64,000 nt of DNA from Methanobrevibacter gottschalkii DSM 11977 (GCF_003814835.1 NZ_RKRG01000002.1:124001-188000), one strand, 5' to 3'; shown: positions 1 to 9,823, counted from the stretch's first letter. The notes: generated from the sequence alone by a model not told the origin. Translations and numbers: made by a program.

Positions 1-2
1 CA

Positions 3-1166
3 GATGTTATTATTGTAAATACATGTTATGTTAAGTTACCTACTGAAAATAAAGTTACTTATAGAATTCAAAAGCTTCAAAACGATTTTCCAGATAAAAA
101 AATCATCGTTGGTGGATGCATGGTCGAAATCGACCCTGAAAAATTGGATAAAGTTGCTCCTAATGCTTCATGGATTGGACCTCATCAGTTAAATAAATCT
201 GCAGAGGTTGTTAAATCCACATATTGTGGTGAAGTCGTTCGTGAGTCCGGATTTTCAAAGGAGTCTAAAGTTGATGTTCCTAAAGTCATGGATGATAGTC
301 TGATTCATATTATCCAAATATGTGAAGGTTGTTTGGGTGCATGCACATTCTGTTGCACACGTTTTGCTCGTGGACCATTGAATAGCTATCCTATTGAAGA
401 TATTAAGGAAGAAGCAAGAAAAGCTATTGAACAGGGTGCCTGTGAAATTCAGCTTACCGCACAAGATACTGCAGCGTTCGGTAAAGATAGTGGTGAAAAA
501 CTATCTGATTTAATCAAAGAAGTGGCTAATTTAGATGGGGATTTTCGTATTCGTGTTGGAATGATGCATCCTAAAAATATTTTAAATGATGTTGATGAAA
601 TCATCGATGCGATGAAACATCCGAAGGTATATAATTTCATCCATTTGCCTATTCAAAGTGGAAGTGATAAAGTTTTATCAGACATGAGGAGAGGGCATAG
701 TGTTAATCAATATCTTGATATTGTCTCAAAATTTAAAAGTGAAATTCCTAGTTTAACTTTGGCTGTTGATATTATTGTGGGTTATCCAACTGAAAGTGAG
801 GAGGATTTTAATTTAACTGTTGAATTACTTGAAAAAATAAAACCAAGTTTAATTCATTTATCAAAATATCAACACAGAAAAGGTGCAGTTTCTTCTTCAC
901 TTCCTGAAATTCCTCATGAAACTATGAAGAGAAGATCAAAATTTTTATCTGAGATTAAATCAAAAATAACTGAAGAAGAAAATAAAGAATTAGTTAATTC
1001 CAATCAGAAAGTCTTAGTCATTGAAAAAGGTTCTAAAGGAGGATTTATTGCAAAAACTAATTCTTATATTCCTGTAATTGTTGATAATGTTAGCTTAGGA
1101 ACTTTTGTTGACGTAAAAATAACTGATGCAACTGCTACTTATCTTAAAAGTGAATTATTGGGATAA
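3..1166 (+). CDS. tRNA N6-threonylcarbamoyladenosine methylthiotransferase, 5' partial
   Basis: The reading frame is open to the window edge, and the true start lies upstream. The first visible residues (DVIIVNTCYVK) are the end of the N-terminal UPF0004 domain of the MiaB family. The central radical SAM domain carries CLGACTFC, the CxxxCxxC that binds the 4Fe-4S cluster. The C-terminal 60 residues look like a TRAM RNA-binding domain. The family adds a methylthio group to t6A37 in ANN-decoding tRNAs; the archaeal/eukaryotic CDKAL1-like subgroup is the best fit. An internal ATG at 120 is not the start, because the conserved N-terminal cysteine motif precedes it. A T-rich tract follows the stop. 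Confidence 0.88.
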   Translation, partial: DVIIVNTCYVKLPTENKVTYRIQKLQNDFPDKKIIVGGCMVEIDPEKLDKVAPNASWIGPHQLNKSAEVVKSTYCGEVVRESGFSKESKVDVPKVMDDSLIHIIQICEGCLGACTFCCTRFARGPLNSYPIEDIKEEARKAIEQGACEIQLTAQDTAAFGKDSGEKLSDLIKEVANLDGDFRIRVGMMHPKNILNDVDEIIDAMKHPKVYNFIHLPIQSGSDKVLSDMRRGHSVNQYLDIVSKFKSEIPSLTLAVDIIVGYPTESEEDFNLTVELLEKIKPSLIHLSKYQHRKGAVSSSLPEIPHETMKRRSKFLSEIKSKITEEENKELVNSNQKVLVIEKGSKGGFIAKTNSYIPVIVDNVSLGTFVDVKITDATATYLKSELLG

Positions 1167-1333
1167 TTTTTTTTATTTTTTTATTTATCTTATTTTTCCA
1201 TATTGATGTTACTTTTTTCCTTAATTTTTTATAATACTTATAATTTTTTCCTAAATCTGAAAGTATATTCTGATAGGTGATAAGTTATAATATAAGGGTG
1301 AAATAAGCATTTTTACCGATACCTTTATATACT

Positions 1334-1342
1334 ATTGTGTAC
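1334..1342 (+). promoter_or_regulatory. Probable histone promoter region (TATA box)
   Basis: The sequence ACCTTTATATACTATTGTG around 1320-1340 holds a TTTATATA-type box about 40 bases before the histone ATG. A strong GGAGGTG ribosome site lies at 1355-1361. The spacing fits an archaeal promoter with a short leader; the coordinates are approximate. Confidence 0.5.
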
Positions 1343-1366
1343 TATCTTTTAATTGGAGGTGTCATT

Positions 1367-1567
1367 ATGAGTGAATTACCAATCGCACCAGTCGGTCGTA
1401 TCTTAAAAAATGCTGGCGCACAAAGAATTAGTGATGATGCAAAAATTGCATTAGCTGAAGCATTAGAAGAAAAAGGTGACGAAATCGCACAAAAAGCTGT
1501 TAATTTCGCACGCCACGCTGGTAGAAAAACTGTAAAAGCTGAAGATATCAAATTAGCAATCAAATAG
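1367..1567 (+). CDS. Archaeal histone (HMf-like)
   Basis: This 66-residue protein begins [22 protein letters not shown] and is a single histone fold (three helices with short loops) with no tails. It is typical of the HMfA/HMfB histones that form dimers and larger stacks wrapping DNA in Methanobacteriales. RVSDDA-like and RKTVKAEDI segments correspond to the two DNA-contacting loops. The ATG at 1367 is chosen because GGAGGTG sits 5-11 bases before it; an in-frame upstream ATG at 1337 would precede the ribosome site. The gene stands alone with its own promoter and a hairpin terminator. Confidence 0.95.
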   Translation: MSELPIAPVGRILKNAGAQRISDDAKIALAEALEEKGDEIAQKAVNFARHAGRKTVKAEDIKLAIK

Positions 1568-1615
1568 ATTTTCTAATTAGTTATTTTTAAAAAAGCTTTT
1601 AATTAATAAAATCTA

Positions 1616-1645
1616 TTGGCCATTTTTCTTGGTCAATTTTTTTTA
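1616..1645 (+). terminator. Hairpin terminator after the histone gene
   Basis: TTGGCCA (1616-1622) pairs with TGGTCAA (1630-1636), including one G-U pair, and is followed by a run of eight Ts. It lies about 50 bases after the histone stop codon. Confidence 0.6.
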
Positions 1646-1726
1646 TTTTTAAATTTTACATTGCTAGTTCTATTCAACTAAGAAAGCTTTATATATTACT
1701 TTTTACAAAGTATAATATGTTGTGTA

Positions 1727-1798
1727 GGACCGGTGGTCTAGGGGTATGATTCCTCTTTGACGTGGAGGAGATCACGAGTTCGAATCTCGTTCGGTCCA
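1727..1798 (+). tRNA. tRNA-Val (GAC)
   Basis: The acceptor arms GGACCGG and TCGGTCC pair over seven positions, with A as discriminator. The anticodon stem CCTCT/GGAGG encloses the loop TTGACGT, giving anticodon GAC. The T arm has GAGTTCGAATCTC. No 3' CCA is encoded. A TTTATATAT box lies about 35 bases upstream, and tRNA-Phe follows three bases later, so the two are probably one transcript. Confidence 0.93.
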
Positions 1799-1801
1799 TA
1801 T

Positions 1802-1874
1802 GCCATGGTAGTTCAGATGGGAGAACGCTAGACTGAAGATCTAGATGTCGCTGGTTCAAGTCCGGCCCATGGCA
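1802..1874 (+). tRNA. tRNA-Phe (GAA)
   Basis: The acceptor arms GCCATGG and CCATGGC pair perfectly, and A1874 is the discriminator. The anticodon stem CTAGA/TCTAG encloses CTGAAGA, giving anticodon GAA. The T arm is GCTGG/CCGGC with one G-U pair. CCA is not encoded. It directly follows tRNA-Val. Confidence 0.93.
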
Positions 1875-1984
1875 TTACTTTTTATCTGTTTTTATTAATT
1901 TCCAGAATATACTTATTTTAGGATTTTTCAATTTTAATTAATTGTGATGGTTTAGCATATTAAATATGGTGATGGTTTTTTAAT

Positions 1985-2707
1985 CTATAATGTGATAGGT
2001 TTTGGTTTTACTTGTGTGTTTTCTCGTAAATCTTTATATCTTTTAACAATTTCATAACCTTGGTCACTACCAATTACATCTGCTCCTCCAGTTAATATCT
2101 GGTTAGCGAATTTATAATTGTTAATTCCACCATAAATTTCAATTTTAATTGTCGGTGCATGTTTTTGGATAATATTAATGTCATTAACATTTTCAAAAAT
2201 ATGGCTTGGTGATACAAAACCTGTGGAAGTTTTTACATAATCTGCACCACTTTTTTCAGCCAATTTCGCAGCATTAGCTTTTTGATAGTCTTCTAACGCT
2301 TTTGTTTCAATAATTACTTTTAAAACTTTATCTCCAATTGCTTCTTTTATTTGTTTGATTTCATTTTCAAGTAATTCGTATTTTTCATCTTTTAGGTAAC
2401 TTAAATTAAGAACTACTTCAAATTCATCAACACCTTTGTCAAGTAATGATTTGGCAGCCTCTACTTTACTTTCAGTATCTTCGAAACCTAATGGAAATCC
2501 AATAACACTTCCAACTTTTATATTAGTGTCTTTTAATGTTTCTTTTGCTAATTTGACATAAGTAGGAGAAACAACAACTGAATTAAAGTTAGTTTCTTTT
2601 GCTTTTTCGAGGAATTCAACCATTTCACTTTCAGTAATTATATTATTTAAATTAGTGTAATTAATTAAACCTGCTAACTCTTTTGAATTTTTTATATTGT
2701 ATGTCAT
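1985..2707 (-). CDS. deoC: Deoxyribose-phosphate aldolase-like protein with altered active site
   Basis: This 240-residue TIM-barrel protein of the DeoC family would interconvert deoxyribose 5-phosphate with acetaldehyde and glyceraldehyde 3-phosphate. The Schiff-base motif YVKTSTGF is intact (Lys159). Two other catalytic positions of the well-studied bacterial enzyme differ. The Asp before the VV(F/I) strand appears as Glu in DEFEVVLN, and the second catalytic Lys, three residues before the GG motif, is Glu in KIEIYGG. It may have shifted activity. The promoter must lie in the short gap to the upstream elp3 stop. Confidence 0.8.
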   Translation of the reverse strand: MTYNIKNSKELAGLINYTNLNNIITESEMVEFLEKAKETNFNSVVVSPTYVKLAKETLKDTNIKVGSVIGFPLGFEDTESKVEAAKSLLDKGVDEFEVVLNLSYLKDEKYELLENEIKQIKEAIGDKVLKVIIETKALEDYQKANAAKLAEKSGADYVKTSTGFVSPSHIFENVNDINIIQKHAPTIKIEIYGGINNYKFANQILTGGADVIGSDQGYEIVKRYKDLRENTQVKPKPITL

Positions 2708-2751
2708 ATTATCACTCTCTTAATTAGTTTGTATTTATACGAACATTATAT

Positions 2752-4425
2752 TTAAATGTTTTTATATAATTTTTTTACCATGTATGGTCCAACTTTTTCA
2801 TAACCGAATTTACGATAATAATTTCTGGTTCCAATTCCGCTTATTATAGCAACTTCTTCTTTACCATTATCAATAGCTAAATTTTCAGCTTCTTTTAGAA
2901 GCCGTTCTCCAAATCCCGTATGTTGGCCTATATGGGGGTTTCTGTTTCCTATTTTAATCATATTTCCATAAACATGTAATTCTCTTACAAGTGCGGTTTT
3001 ATCACTAATTTCATCTCTGAAATGATCTTTTGATGGGAAACGCAATCTTAAAAATCCGGCAACACTTTCTTCATTAATATCTTCTATGGATAAGAAGTTT
3101 TCAACTCCTCCACATGCCTTGTAACTTTCATTAAATAACTCAAATTCGTCTAAACTATATTGTTTTGATGTTTTTTTATGGCCAATTTCACGGCAACGTA
3201 TGCATTGACAGTTGATGTGCTCTTCATCTAATCTATTATAAACAAGCTCTCCTAAATTTGATTTTTTAACTCCAGCTTCAATTAATGTTGATGGAATATC
3301 ACGTTGTATTCTCATTGTTCTAACCCATTTGGGAAGAATTTTTTTAATTTTGACAATTAATTCAACAGCTTCCTCATCGGTATATGGTGCATATTTGCCT
3401 TCCGCCCACAAGTCATATAATTCACTTCCTTTGGTAACAAGACAGGGATAAATCTTTAACATGTCAGGTTTAAAATTATCATCATGGAATAATTGTTTAA
3501 ACATTTTTAAATCTTGTTTTTCATCTGAAAATAAACCGGGCATCATATGCATTGCAACTTTAATTGCCGAATCTCTTAAAAGCTGATTTGATTCAATAAC
3601 ATCAGCTATTTTATGCCCTCTTTTTATTTTGGAGTATATGTCATCAGATAATGTTTGAACACCAAGTTCAACTCTTGTTACTCCGAAATCAAGCATTCTA
3701 TTAATATGATCTTTTTTACAATAGTCTGGACGTGTTTCGAATGTCATTCCCACACATCTTACTTTTGAGTTTTCATTAGCTTTTTGAACATCACTTATTA
3801 AAACATAATCATTCGGAGGATATGTCTTTAAAATACCTTTTTCAAAAGATCTTATTTCATTGAAATCTAAATTATATTCATAATTTGTTGGTTTATTTTC
3901 AAGTATTAAACCAAAATCGGTCATTGCTTTCAAGCACTGTGATACAAACCATTCTTGATAACATAAGTCTCTTGAAGGAAATGTCCCGCCCATAATGATT
4001 AGTTCAACTTTATCAATAGGATGTCCAATTTTTTTAAGTTGTTTTAATCTATTAAAACATTGTATGTATGGGTGGAATTCATACATTCTCCCTCTAAGTG
4101 CCGCTGGTTCTTCACCAGTATAACTTGGAGGCGCTATGTCACTTTCCGGACAATAAAAACATCTTCCATGAGGACATTTGTGTGGATGGCACATTACAGC
4201 AACAACTGCAACACCGGACATGGTTCTAGTTGGTTTTTTCTTTAATATTCCAGAAACAAGTTCTTTTTCTTCCGGTTTGGCAAATTCTAATATGTCTGCG
4301 TTACTCATAAATCTAGATAAATTTAAGTCACGGCAAAGTTGTCTTTTTGCAACTTCAAGATCACGTCGTGTAGATATTTCACCGTTAAGAATATCGTTAA
4401 TTATAATTCGACATGCTTTTTCCAT
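2752..4425 (-). CDS. elp3: Elp3-like tRNA uridine-34 modification enzyme (radical SAM/GNAT)
   Basis: This 557-residue protein has an N-terminal radical SAM core with the [12 protein letters not shown] cluster motif and the MGGTFPS segment, followed by a C-terminal GNAT acetyltransferase domain ([14 protein letters not shown], then YYRKFGYEK). Archaeal Elp3 alone adds a carboxymethyl precursor at C5 of wobble uridine in tRNA using acetyl-CoA. The start MEKACR is preferred over an in-frame TTG five codons upstream, because GAGGT lies eight bases before this ATG. The gene is divergent from the PRC-barrel gene at 4526. Confidence 0.93.
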   Translation of the reverse strand: MEKACRIIINDILNGEISTRRDLEVAKRQLCRDLNLSRFMSNADILEFAKPEEKELVSGILKKKPTRTMSGVAVVAVMCHPHKCPHGRCFYCPESDIAPPSYTGEEPAALRGRMYEFHPYIQCFNRLKQLKKIGHPIDKVELIIMGGTFPSRDLCYQEWFVSQCLKAMTDFGLILENKPTNYEYNLDFNEIRSFEKGILKTYPPNDYVLISDVQKANENSKVRCVGMTFETRPDYCKKDHINRMLDFGVTRVELGVQTLSDDIYSKIKRGHKIADVIESNQLLRDSAIKVAMHMMPGLFSDEKQDLKMFKQLFHDDNFKPDMLKIYPCLVTKGSELYDLWAEGKYAPYTDEEAVELIVKIKKILPKWVRTMRIQRDIPSTLIEAGVKKSNLGELVYNRLDEEHINCQCIRCREIGHKKTSKQYSLDEFELFNESYKACGGVENFLSIEDINEESVAGFLRLRFPSKDHFRDEISDKTALVRELHVYGNMIKIGNRNPHIGQHTGFGERLLKEAENLAIDNGKEEVAIISGIGTRNYYRKFGYEKVGPYMVKKLYKNI

Positions 4426-4525
4426 TATTTCTAACCTCAATAATTAATAGTTAATTTTATATCACGGTTGTATTTAAATATTTAATAATTTAAATATAAT
4501 ATTATAAATTTCTTAGGTGAAAACT

Positions 4526-4801
4526 ATGCAAATTAAAGAATTTTTAGGATCTGTTGTTTTGGATAAAAATGCATATGAAGTAGGTAAAGTAAGTAATGTT
4601 GAATTTGATGCAGCAACTGGAAAAATTAATGAGATTACTTTAACTTTACAAAAAAATATCTTTTCTAAAGACGAACTTGTAATTAGTTTTGACGATATTG
4701 CTACTATTGGTGCTTATGTTATCCTAAACAAAGAAATTCCGAAAGATGCTGAATTTGAAGAAGCTGAAGCTGTTGAAGTTGAAATCGAAGAAGATAAGTA
4801 A
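4526..4801 (+). CDS. PRC-barrel domain protein
   Basis: This 91-residue protein consists of one PRC-barrel (residues about 5-75: LGSVVLDKNAYEVGKVSNVEF then INEITL) and an acidic tail rich in Glu. PRC-barrels are small beta-barrels found in RNA-processing and photosynthetic proteins; the free-standing archaeal versions have no proven role. AGGTGA lies six bases before the ATG. A similar small PRC-barrel gene lies at 22349. The DUF2098 gene follows 17 bases later, so the two are probably co-transcribed. Confidence 0.8.
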   Translation: MQIKEFLGSVVLDKNAYEVGKVSNVEFDAATGKINEITLTLQKNIFSKDELVISFDDIATIGAYVILNKEIPKDAEFEEAEAVEVEIEEDK

Positions 4802-4818
4802 ACACAGAGGTTTTCAAA

Positions 4819-5115
4819 ATGGTTTTTGATGCAAGAGATATTGAAATTCCTTTAAATTCTCATGTCAGATATGTTGATACTGGTACTATGGGTGAAGTTG
4901 TTGATGAAAGAATAACTGATGGTATTGGATGGGTTAAATTAGGTAAAACTGGTTTATGGTATAAATCAAGTCATGTTGAATTGTTAGCGGAAAAGGATAT
5001 CAAAAAAAGTTCTTGGGGTGCTGGTAAGGATCTTGATGTTGAAGATTTAAAAGAGAAAGCTATTAGCTTTGAAGAACTTGAATTATCTAGTGATGCTGGT
5101 AATGGTGGAGGTTAA
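4819..5115 (+). CDS. DUF2098 family protein
   Basis: This 98-residue protein matches the DUF2098 family of methanogens (SHVRYVDTGTMGEVVDERITDGIGWVKLGKTGLWYKSSHVELL), which looks like a small SH3-like barrel followed by a disordered Gly-rich end. The function is unknown. AGAGGT precedes the ATG. It forms a two-gene operon with the PRC-barrel gene and ends inside the stem of a strong terminator. Confidence 0.75.
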   Translation: MVFDARDIEIPLNSHVRYVDTGTMGEVVDERITDGIGWVKLGKTGLWYKSSHVELLAEKDIKKSSWGAGKDLDVEDLKEKAISFEELELSSDAGNGGG

Positions 5116-5130
5116 ATCCACCTTTTTTTT
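5104..5130 (+). terminator. Terminator hairpin overlapping a stop codon
   Basis: GGTGGA (5104-5109) pairs perfectly with TCCACC (5117-5122), followed by eight Ts. The TAA of the DUF2098 gene lies in the loop. The helicase gene on the other strand ends at 5129, so the structure separates convergent genes. Confidence 0.8.
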
Positions 5131-7198
5131 AATTTTTTACAAATAATCTTATTTTTTCAGCTAGTTTAGGACCAATTCCTTCAACTTTTTGTAATTCATT
5201 TTCAGAAATGTTACTTAAATTGTTTCCAAACAATTTTACAAGATTTCTAGCTCTTTTTCTTCCAAGTCTTTTAACTCCAATGACTAATGGAATAATGTCT
5301 GTTTTAACTCCATAGTATAATCTAGCAGATAGGATATCATATTCTTTTAAATTAGAATAGTCTCCTAAGATTTCAGAAGTATCTTTTGCAAATTTCACAA
5401 GACGGGATGCTTCATAAGCAGATCTCCTGGTTGATGCCGAATAAACATTATATTTATTTTCTATTTCATATTCATTTCTTTCATCAATCCATTCAATTAA
5501 TGAAACTGTTGTTGCTTCAGAAACACCAATATCCATTGCAAATAATCCGCATTCAGATAATCTGTCTCTAACAGGATCTTTTGATTTTCTTCCTTTAAAT
5601 GAAATTAATGGCAAATCTGGTGTTTCAGATAATGCATAGATAAATTCTTCAACATTAATTTCATTCATGTTTGATATATATTCTTTAATTTTAACGGCTG
5701 TTTCTACTGCATAATTGGATTTAGCAATTAAATAACCAAAATCAGTAGTTTTAAGCCCTTCAGGTGTGGCTCTAATAATTCCATTTTGAAGTAAGAATTC
5801 TAATGCAGTTTCAAGTTCATATTTTATAGTGTATTCTGCAAAAGAAGACATTGATGGATTATTATTCATTTGATAACCATAAAGTGTTTTTCCAAAGAAA
5901 TCTACAAGTTCATCTAAATTTTTTGAAAGTGAAGAAGCAATTTGGGCAATAATCTGTTTATAAATTGCATCTTTATTATCCACTAATTTTGAGTTTGTTT
6001 TTTCAATTTCTCCTTCAACATAATACTCTTCTAAATTTTGAGCTTCATCCATTGTTTTTGCAATAAGGTAAGAATAACCTACATCATCGTATTGTGGTCT
6101 ACCTGCTCTTCCGGACATTTGTTCATAATCAAAAACAGGTATTGGTTGCGGTCCATTACTTGTCCAACGTGTATGGTCTCTAATTACAACAGTTTTTGAT
6201 GGCAAATTAACTCCATACATTAAACTTGGTGTTGCTGTAATCATTAAGATATTTCCATTTCTAAATTCATCTTCAATGATCTCTTTTTGTTCATTGAAAA
6301 GACCTGCATGGTGAAATGCAACACCTAATTCTACAGATTCAGCTAATTTTAAACAAGTGCTTGTTGGAAGCGATCCTTTTTTCTTTGGAACGTCCAATAG
6401 TTTCTCAGCAACTTCTTTAAATTTTTCTCGTTGCTTTTTATCGATTTTTTTATTAATTTTTTTAGCAACATATGTCGCTAAACTTTCTGTAAATCTTCTT
6501 GTAGAAACAAAAGCTAATGCTTGGGAGCTATCTTTCATTGCTTTTTCAACAATTTTAACAATCACATCATTTTTATTCTTTGTATTAAACATTTCCGCAT
6601 CTAATACTTCTTTATGTAATGGCACTGGTCTATAATCATGCTCCACACACGTTCCGTCAAGCCAACCTTCTATTTCTTCAATATTTCGTAAAGTAGCTGA
6701 AAGAGCGATAATTTTAATATTTGGGTTTATAATCTTAGCTCTTGTAATTGCAGCTTCAAGTGTTGGGCCTCTTGAATACTCTCCAATCATATGGAACTCG
6801 TCAATAATTAATGTATCTACTTCTCTCAATACATTCCAGGAAAATCTTGTAAGTGCGTCAAATGACTCAAAAACCATAACTGATAAATCTGCGCTTGATG
6901 GATGTTTTCCTACATTGATGCCATATTCCTCAAATGCTTTGAATTCTTTAACTTTTTCGTTTTGAATTGAAAGGAGCGGTGCTGCATAAACGGCTTTTCC
7001 ACCATTCAATATGGTTTTTAAAGCAGGTAAAACTCCTAAAACAGTTTTTCCACTTGCAGTAGGTATTGAAATTATGTAATTGGAGTTATCTTCTAAATAT
7101 CCGGACTCAATCACTGCTTTTTGAGCAGGATTAAAATCTTTAATGTAGGGATATGCGCTATTGATTATTTTTTTAATATCAGTATCTAGGTTTTCCAT
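5129..7198 (-). CDS. hel308: ATP-dependent DNA helicase Hel308 (Hjm)
   Basis: This 689-residue superfamily 2 helicase unwinds lagging-strand forks in the 3'-5' direction and acts at stalled replication forks. The order of motifs is Q motif NPAQKAV, Walker A PTASGKT, DEFH box (DEFHMIGE), SATL, motif VI QMSGRAGR, a winged-helix and ratchet region, then a C-terminal helix-hairpin-helix (VEGIGPKLAEKIR). The length matches archaeal Hel308. The start MENLDTD is chosen; MIK three codons earlier is also possible and no clear ribosome site decides. It is convergent with the DUF2098 gene. Confidence 0.87.
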   Translation of the reverse strand: MENLDTDIKKIINSAYPYIKDFNPAQKAVIESGYLEDNSNYIISIPTASGKTVLGVLPALKTILNGGKAVYAAPLLSIQNEKVKEFKAFEEYGINVGKHPSSADLSVMVFESFDALTRFSWNVLREVDTLIIDEFHMIGEYSRGPTLEAAITRAKIINPNIKIIALSATLRNIEEIEGWLDGTCVEHDYRPVPLHKEVLDAEMFNTKNKNDVIVKIVEKAMKDSSQALAFVSTRRFTESLATYVAKKINKKIDKKQREKFKEVAEKLLDVPKKKGSLPTSTCLKLAESVELGVAFHHAGLFNEQKEIIEDEFRNGNILMITATPSLMYGVNLPSKTVVIRDHTRWTSNGPQPIPVFDYEQMSGRAGRPQYDDVGYSYLIAKTMDEAQNLEEYYVEGEIEKTNSKLVDNKDAIYKQIIAQIASSLSKNLDELVDFFGKTLYGYQMNNNPSMSSFAEYTIKYELETALEFLLQNGIIRATPEGLKTTDFGYLIAKSNYAVETAVKIKEYISNMNEINVEEFIYALSETPDLPLISFKGRKSKDPVRDRLSECGLFAMDIGVSEATTVSLIEWIDERNEYEIENKYNVYSASTRRSAYEASRLVKFAKDTSEILGDYSNLKEYDILSARLYYGVKTDIIPLVIGVKRLGRKRARNLVKLFGNNLSNISENELQKVEGIGPKLAEKIRLFVKN

Positions 7199-7336
7199 TT
7201 TTATCATTTATTTTTATTTTTTTTATTTGTATTAAACATTTGTAGAGAGCATTTGAAACCTACTGTAAATAGGTAACAGTTATATATAACTAATTATTAA
7301 AATAGTTACAAAATAATTTTATAGGAGATGTTAATT

Positions 7337-7600
7337 ATGGCAATTAAAGTAGAAGTATTTTCAACTAGTACATGTCCCCACTGTCCTGCAGCAATTGATG
7401 CTGCTATGAAAGCAAAAGATAAATTAGGTAATGCAATTGATGTAGAATCTGTTAAAATTGATGGAAATATGGATAACAGACAAAGAGCTATGGATTATCA
7501 AATAATGGCTGTACCTACTATTGTAATCGACGGTGAAGTTGCTTTCGTCGGCGCACCTGCTGAATCTGAACTTATTGAAAAATTAGAATCTATGTTATAG
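7337..7600 (+). CDS. Small thioredoxin/glutaredoxin-like protein
   Basis: This 87-residue thioredoxin fold has the redox motif CPHC (TSTCPHCPAAID) near residue 12 and the cis-proline strand VPTIVIDG. It belongs to the short archaeal thioredoxin-like group found in methanogens, which reduces disulfides in cytosolic proteins. AGGAG at 7323-7327 lies nine bases before this ATG; an ATG at 7328 would directly abut the ribosome site and is rejected. It stands 35 bases before cbiD. Confidence 0.88.
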   Translation: MAIKVEVFSTSTCPHCPAAIDAAMKAKDKLGNAIDVESVKIDGNMDNRQRAMDYQIMAVPTIVIDGEVAFVGAPAESELIEKLESML

Positions 7601-7635
7601 GTTCACACTTTTTTATTCTTTTTTTTTTAATTAAA

Positions 7636-8712
7636 ATGACAAATGATAATTATACTTGTGTAACAACTGGTACAGTAGCAACTGCATGTTCTCTTGCAGC
7701 ATTAGATGCGATTTTAAATACTCCTGATATTGCTTGTGTCAAAGTTGAAACTCCCAAAAAAGTATTGAATATTATCATTGATGAATGCAAATGCATTTCT
7801 AATAATAAAGCTTATGCGATTGCTCATAAAAATCCATATAATGATCCTGATGTTACAGTAAATTTGGATATTATTTCTACAGTTGAATTATTGGATAAAA
7901 ATGATGAAGAATCTAATGTTATTATTACTGGAGGGGAAGGTGTTGGAGTAATTACAAAACCGGGTCTTCAGATTCCTGTTGGAGAGTATGCCATAAATCC
8001 AGTTCCCCGTCGTATGATTATTAAAAATTTGTCTAGTAAAATCCCTAAGGGGAAAGTAGCTAAAGTAACTATTTCAATTCCTGAAGGTAGAAAAATAGCG
8101 AAAAAAACTATGAATCCAAAATTAGGTATTGTTAATGGAATTTCAGTTCTTGGAACTACTGGGATTGCAAGATCAATGTCGAGTGAAGCTTATAAAAATT
8201 CAATTGTTACACAAATTGATGTTGCAATTGCTTCTGATATTGATGATTTAATTTTTGTTCCGGGCAATATTGGTGAAAAATTGGCATTGAAACAATTAGA
8301 TGTTAAAAAAGAACAGATTATTCAAACTGGTAATTTTGTTGGTTTCATGTTTGATGAAGCGGCTAAAAGAGGAATTGCTAAGTTTACTTTCTTTGGTCAT
8401 ATTGGTAAATTAATTAAAGTCGCTGGGGGCATTTTTGATACTAAACATGCTATTGCTGATGGCAGGCGTGAAATAATGGTTACTCATGCTGCATTATGTG
8501 GTGTCGATAAAATTAATCTTCAAAAATTATTTGATTCAAAAACAACTGATGAAATGATGTCTATTCTGGATGGACTTGGAGTTTCAGTTGAAGTTTCAAA
8601 TAGTATTGCATCTGCAATTCATGACAGGTGTATGCAACGTTTCGATTTAGATTTAAATGTTATATTAGTTGACATGGAAGGTAATTATTTAAACAACAAT
8701 TTCATTATATAA
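7636..8712 (+). CDS. cbiD: Cobalt-precorrin-5B (C1)-methyltransferase CbiD
   Basis: This 358-residue protein begins TCVTTGTVATACSLAALDA and contains GGEGVGVITKPGLQIPVGEYAINPVPR and the KLIKVAGGIFDTKHAIADGR block, all diagnostic for CbiD. It methylates C1 of the corrin ring during anaerobic cobalamin synthesis. No other cobalamin gene lies nearby, so the pathway is dispersed. Corrinoids are needed by the methyltransferases of methanogenesis. The ATG follows a T-rich stretch with no clear ribosome site. Confidence 0.93.
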   Translation: MTNDNYTCVTTGTVATACSLAALDAILNTPDIACVKVETPKKVLNIIIDECKCISNNKAYAIAHKNPYNDPDVTVNLDIISTVELLDKNDEESNVIITGGEGVGVITKPGLQIPVGEYAINPVPRRMIIKNLSSKIPKGKVAKVTISIPEGRKIAKKTMNPKLGIVNGISVLGTTGIARSMSSEAYKNSIVTQIDVAIASDIDDLIFVPGNIGEKLALKQLDVKKEQIIQTGNFVGFMFDEAAKRGIAKFTFFGHIGKLIKVAGGIFDTKHAIADGRREIMVTHAALCGVDKINLQKLFDSKTTDEMMSILDGLGVSVEVSNSIASAIHDRCMQRFDLDLNVILVDMEGNYLNNNFII

Positions 8713-8740
8713 TAATAGTGATTGATTGGAGTTTTATTTT

Positions 8741-9823
8741 ATGAAAATAGCTATGGTAGGCCAGTTTCCGCCTCATGTTGGAGGCGTTGGTGTTCATATT
8801 CATACTTTATCAAAAAAATTAGTTGATGAAGGTCATGAAGTTTATGTGATTACTTATCCTCACAGAAATATTGAAGATATTGATGGAATTCATGTCATTG
8901 GAACTAAAGGACTTAATCTTCCGGGTGTTAGAGGTTTAATGTTTAAAATGAATGCTAAAAAAGCTTTAGAAGATCTTTTAGAAAAAGAAGATATTGATAT
9001 TATTCATGGACATTATTTATTCCCTGCAGGAGCAGCGGCTGTTGAAGTTGGAAGAGAACATAATATTAAAACATATGTAACTGCACATGGTTCTGACATG
9101 TTTGAATTATACAAAAAACAGCCATTTATGAGATCTCCGATTAAAAAAGTTTTAAGAGATGCTGATGGTGTTTTTGCAGTAAGTAATGCTTTAAGACATG
9201 AAATAATCGCAACAGGTGTTACTGGAATTGCTAATAAAACAAAATTATCTTGGAATTCTGTTGATATTAATAAATTTTCATCAAAGACAAATGATTTATT
9301 TAAAAAAGAAAATAAACTTGAAGATAAGCCAATAGTTCTTTTTGTTGGAAATTTAATTAAAAGAAAAAATGTTGATTCACTATTGGATGCTAAAAAAGTA
9401 TCTCAAAGTGAATATTATTTGGTAATTGTTGGTGACGGACCTCAATTTAAAAAATTAAACAAGAAAGTTGAAGAAGAAAATATTCATGATGTGATTTTCA
9501 CCGGTTCTAGAAATGATGTTGAAAATATTATTCCAAGTTGTGATGTACTAATTTTACCGTCATTTTCTGAAAGTTTTGGTTTAGTTTTAATTGAAGCTTT
9601 AGCATGTGGAAAACCTGTTATTGGAAGTGATGTTGGAGGCATAACTGAAATTATCAATGATGATGTCGGATTGCTTGTAAATCCAAATAAAATTTCATCT
9701 ATAGCCAAAGCAATTGATACGATTATTCAAGATGATGATTTAAGATTGGTGTTTTCTCTTAATGCACGTAATCGTGCATTTGATTTTTCGGAAGTTACCA
9801 TCCCCTATGATGAGGTTAATTGA
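8741..9823 (+). CDS. Family 4 glycosyltransferase (GT-B fold)
   Basis: This 360-residue protein has an N-terminal acceptor domain starting MKIAMVGQFPPHVGGVGVH and a C-terminal donor domain with SESFGLVLIEALACGKPVIG, the E-x7-E motif of GT4 enzymes. It probably transfers a sugar from a nucleotide donor to a lipid or cell-surface acceptor; the acceptor cannot be read from sequence. GGAG lies nine bases before ATG 8741. The last bases overlap the start of the shikimate kinase gene (TGATG), so the two are translationally linked. Confidence 0.85.
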   Translation: MKIAMVGQFPPHVGGVGVHIHTLSKKLVDEGHEVYVITYPHRNIEDIDGIHVIGTKGLNLPGVRGLMFKMNAKKALEDLLEKEDIDIIHGHYLFPAGAAAVEVGREHNIKTYVTAHGSDMFELYKKQPFMRSPIKKVLRDADGVFAVSNALRHEIIATGVTGIANKTKLSWNSVDINKFSSKTNDLFKKENKLEDKPIVLFVGNLIKRKNVDSLLDAKKVSQSEYYLVIVGDGPQFKKLNKKVEEENIHDVIFTGSRNDVENIIPSCDVLILPSFSESFGLVLIEALACGKPVIGSDVGGITEIINDDVGLLVNPNKISSIAKAIDTIIQDDDLRLVFSLNARNRAFDFSEVTIPYDEVN

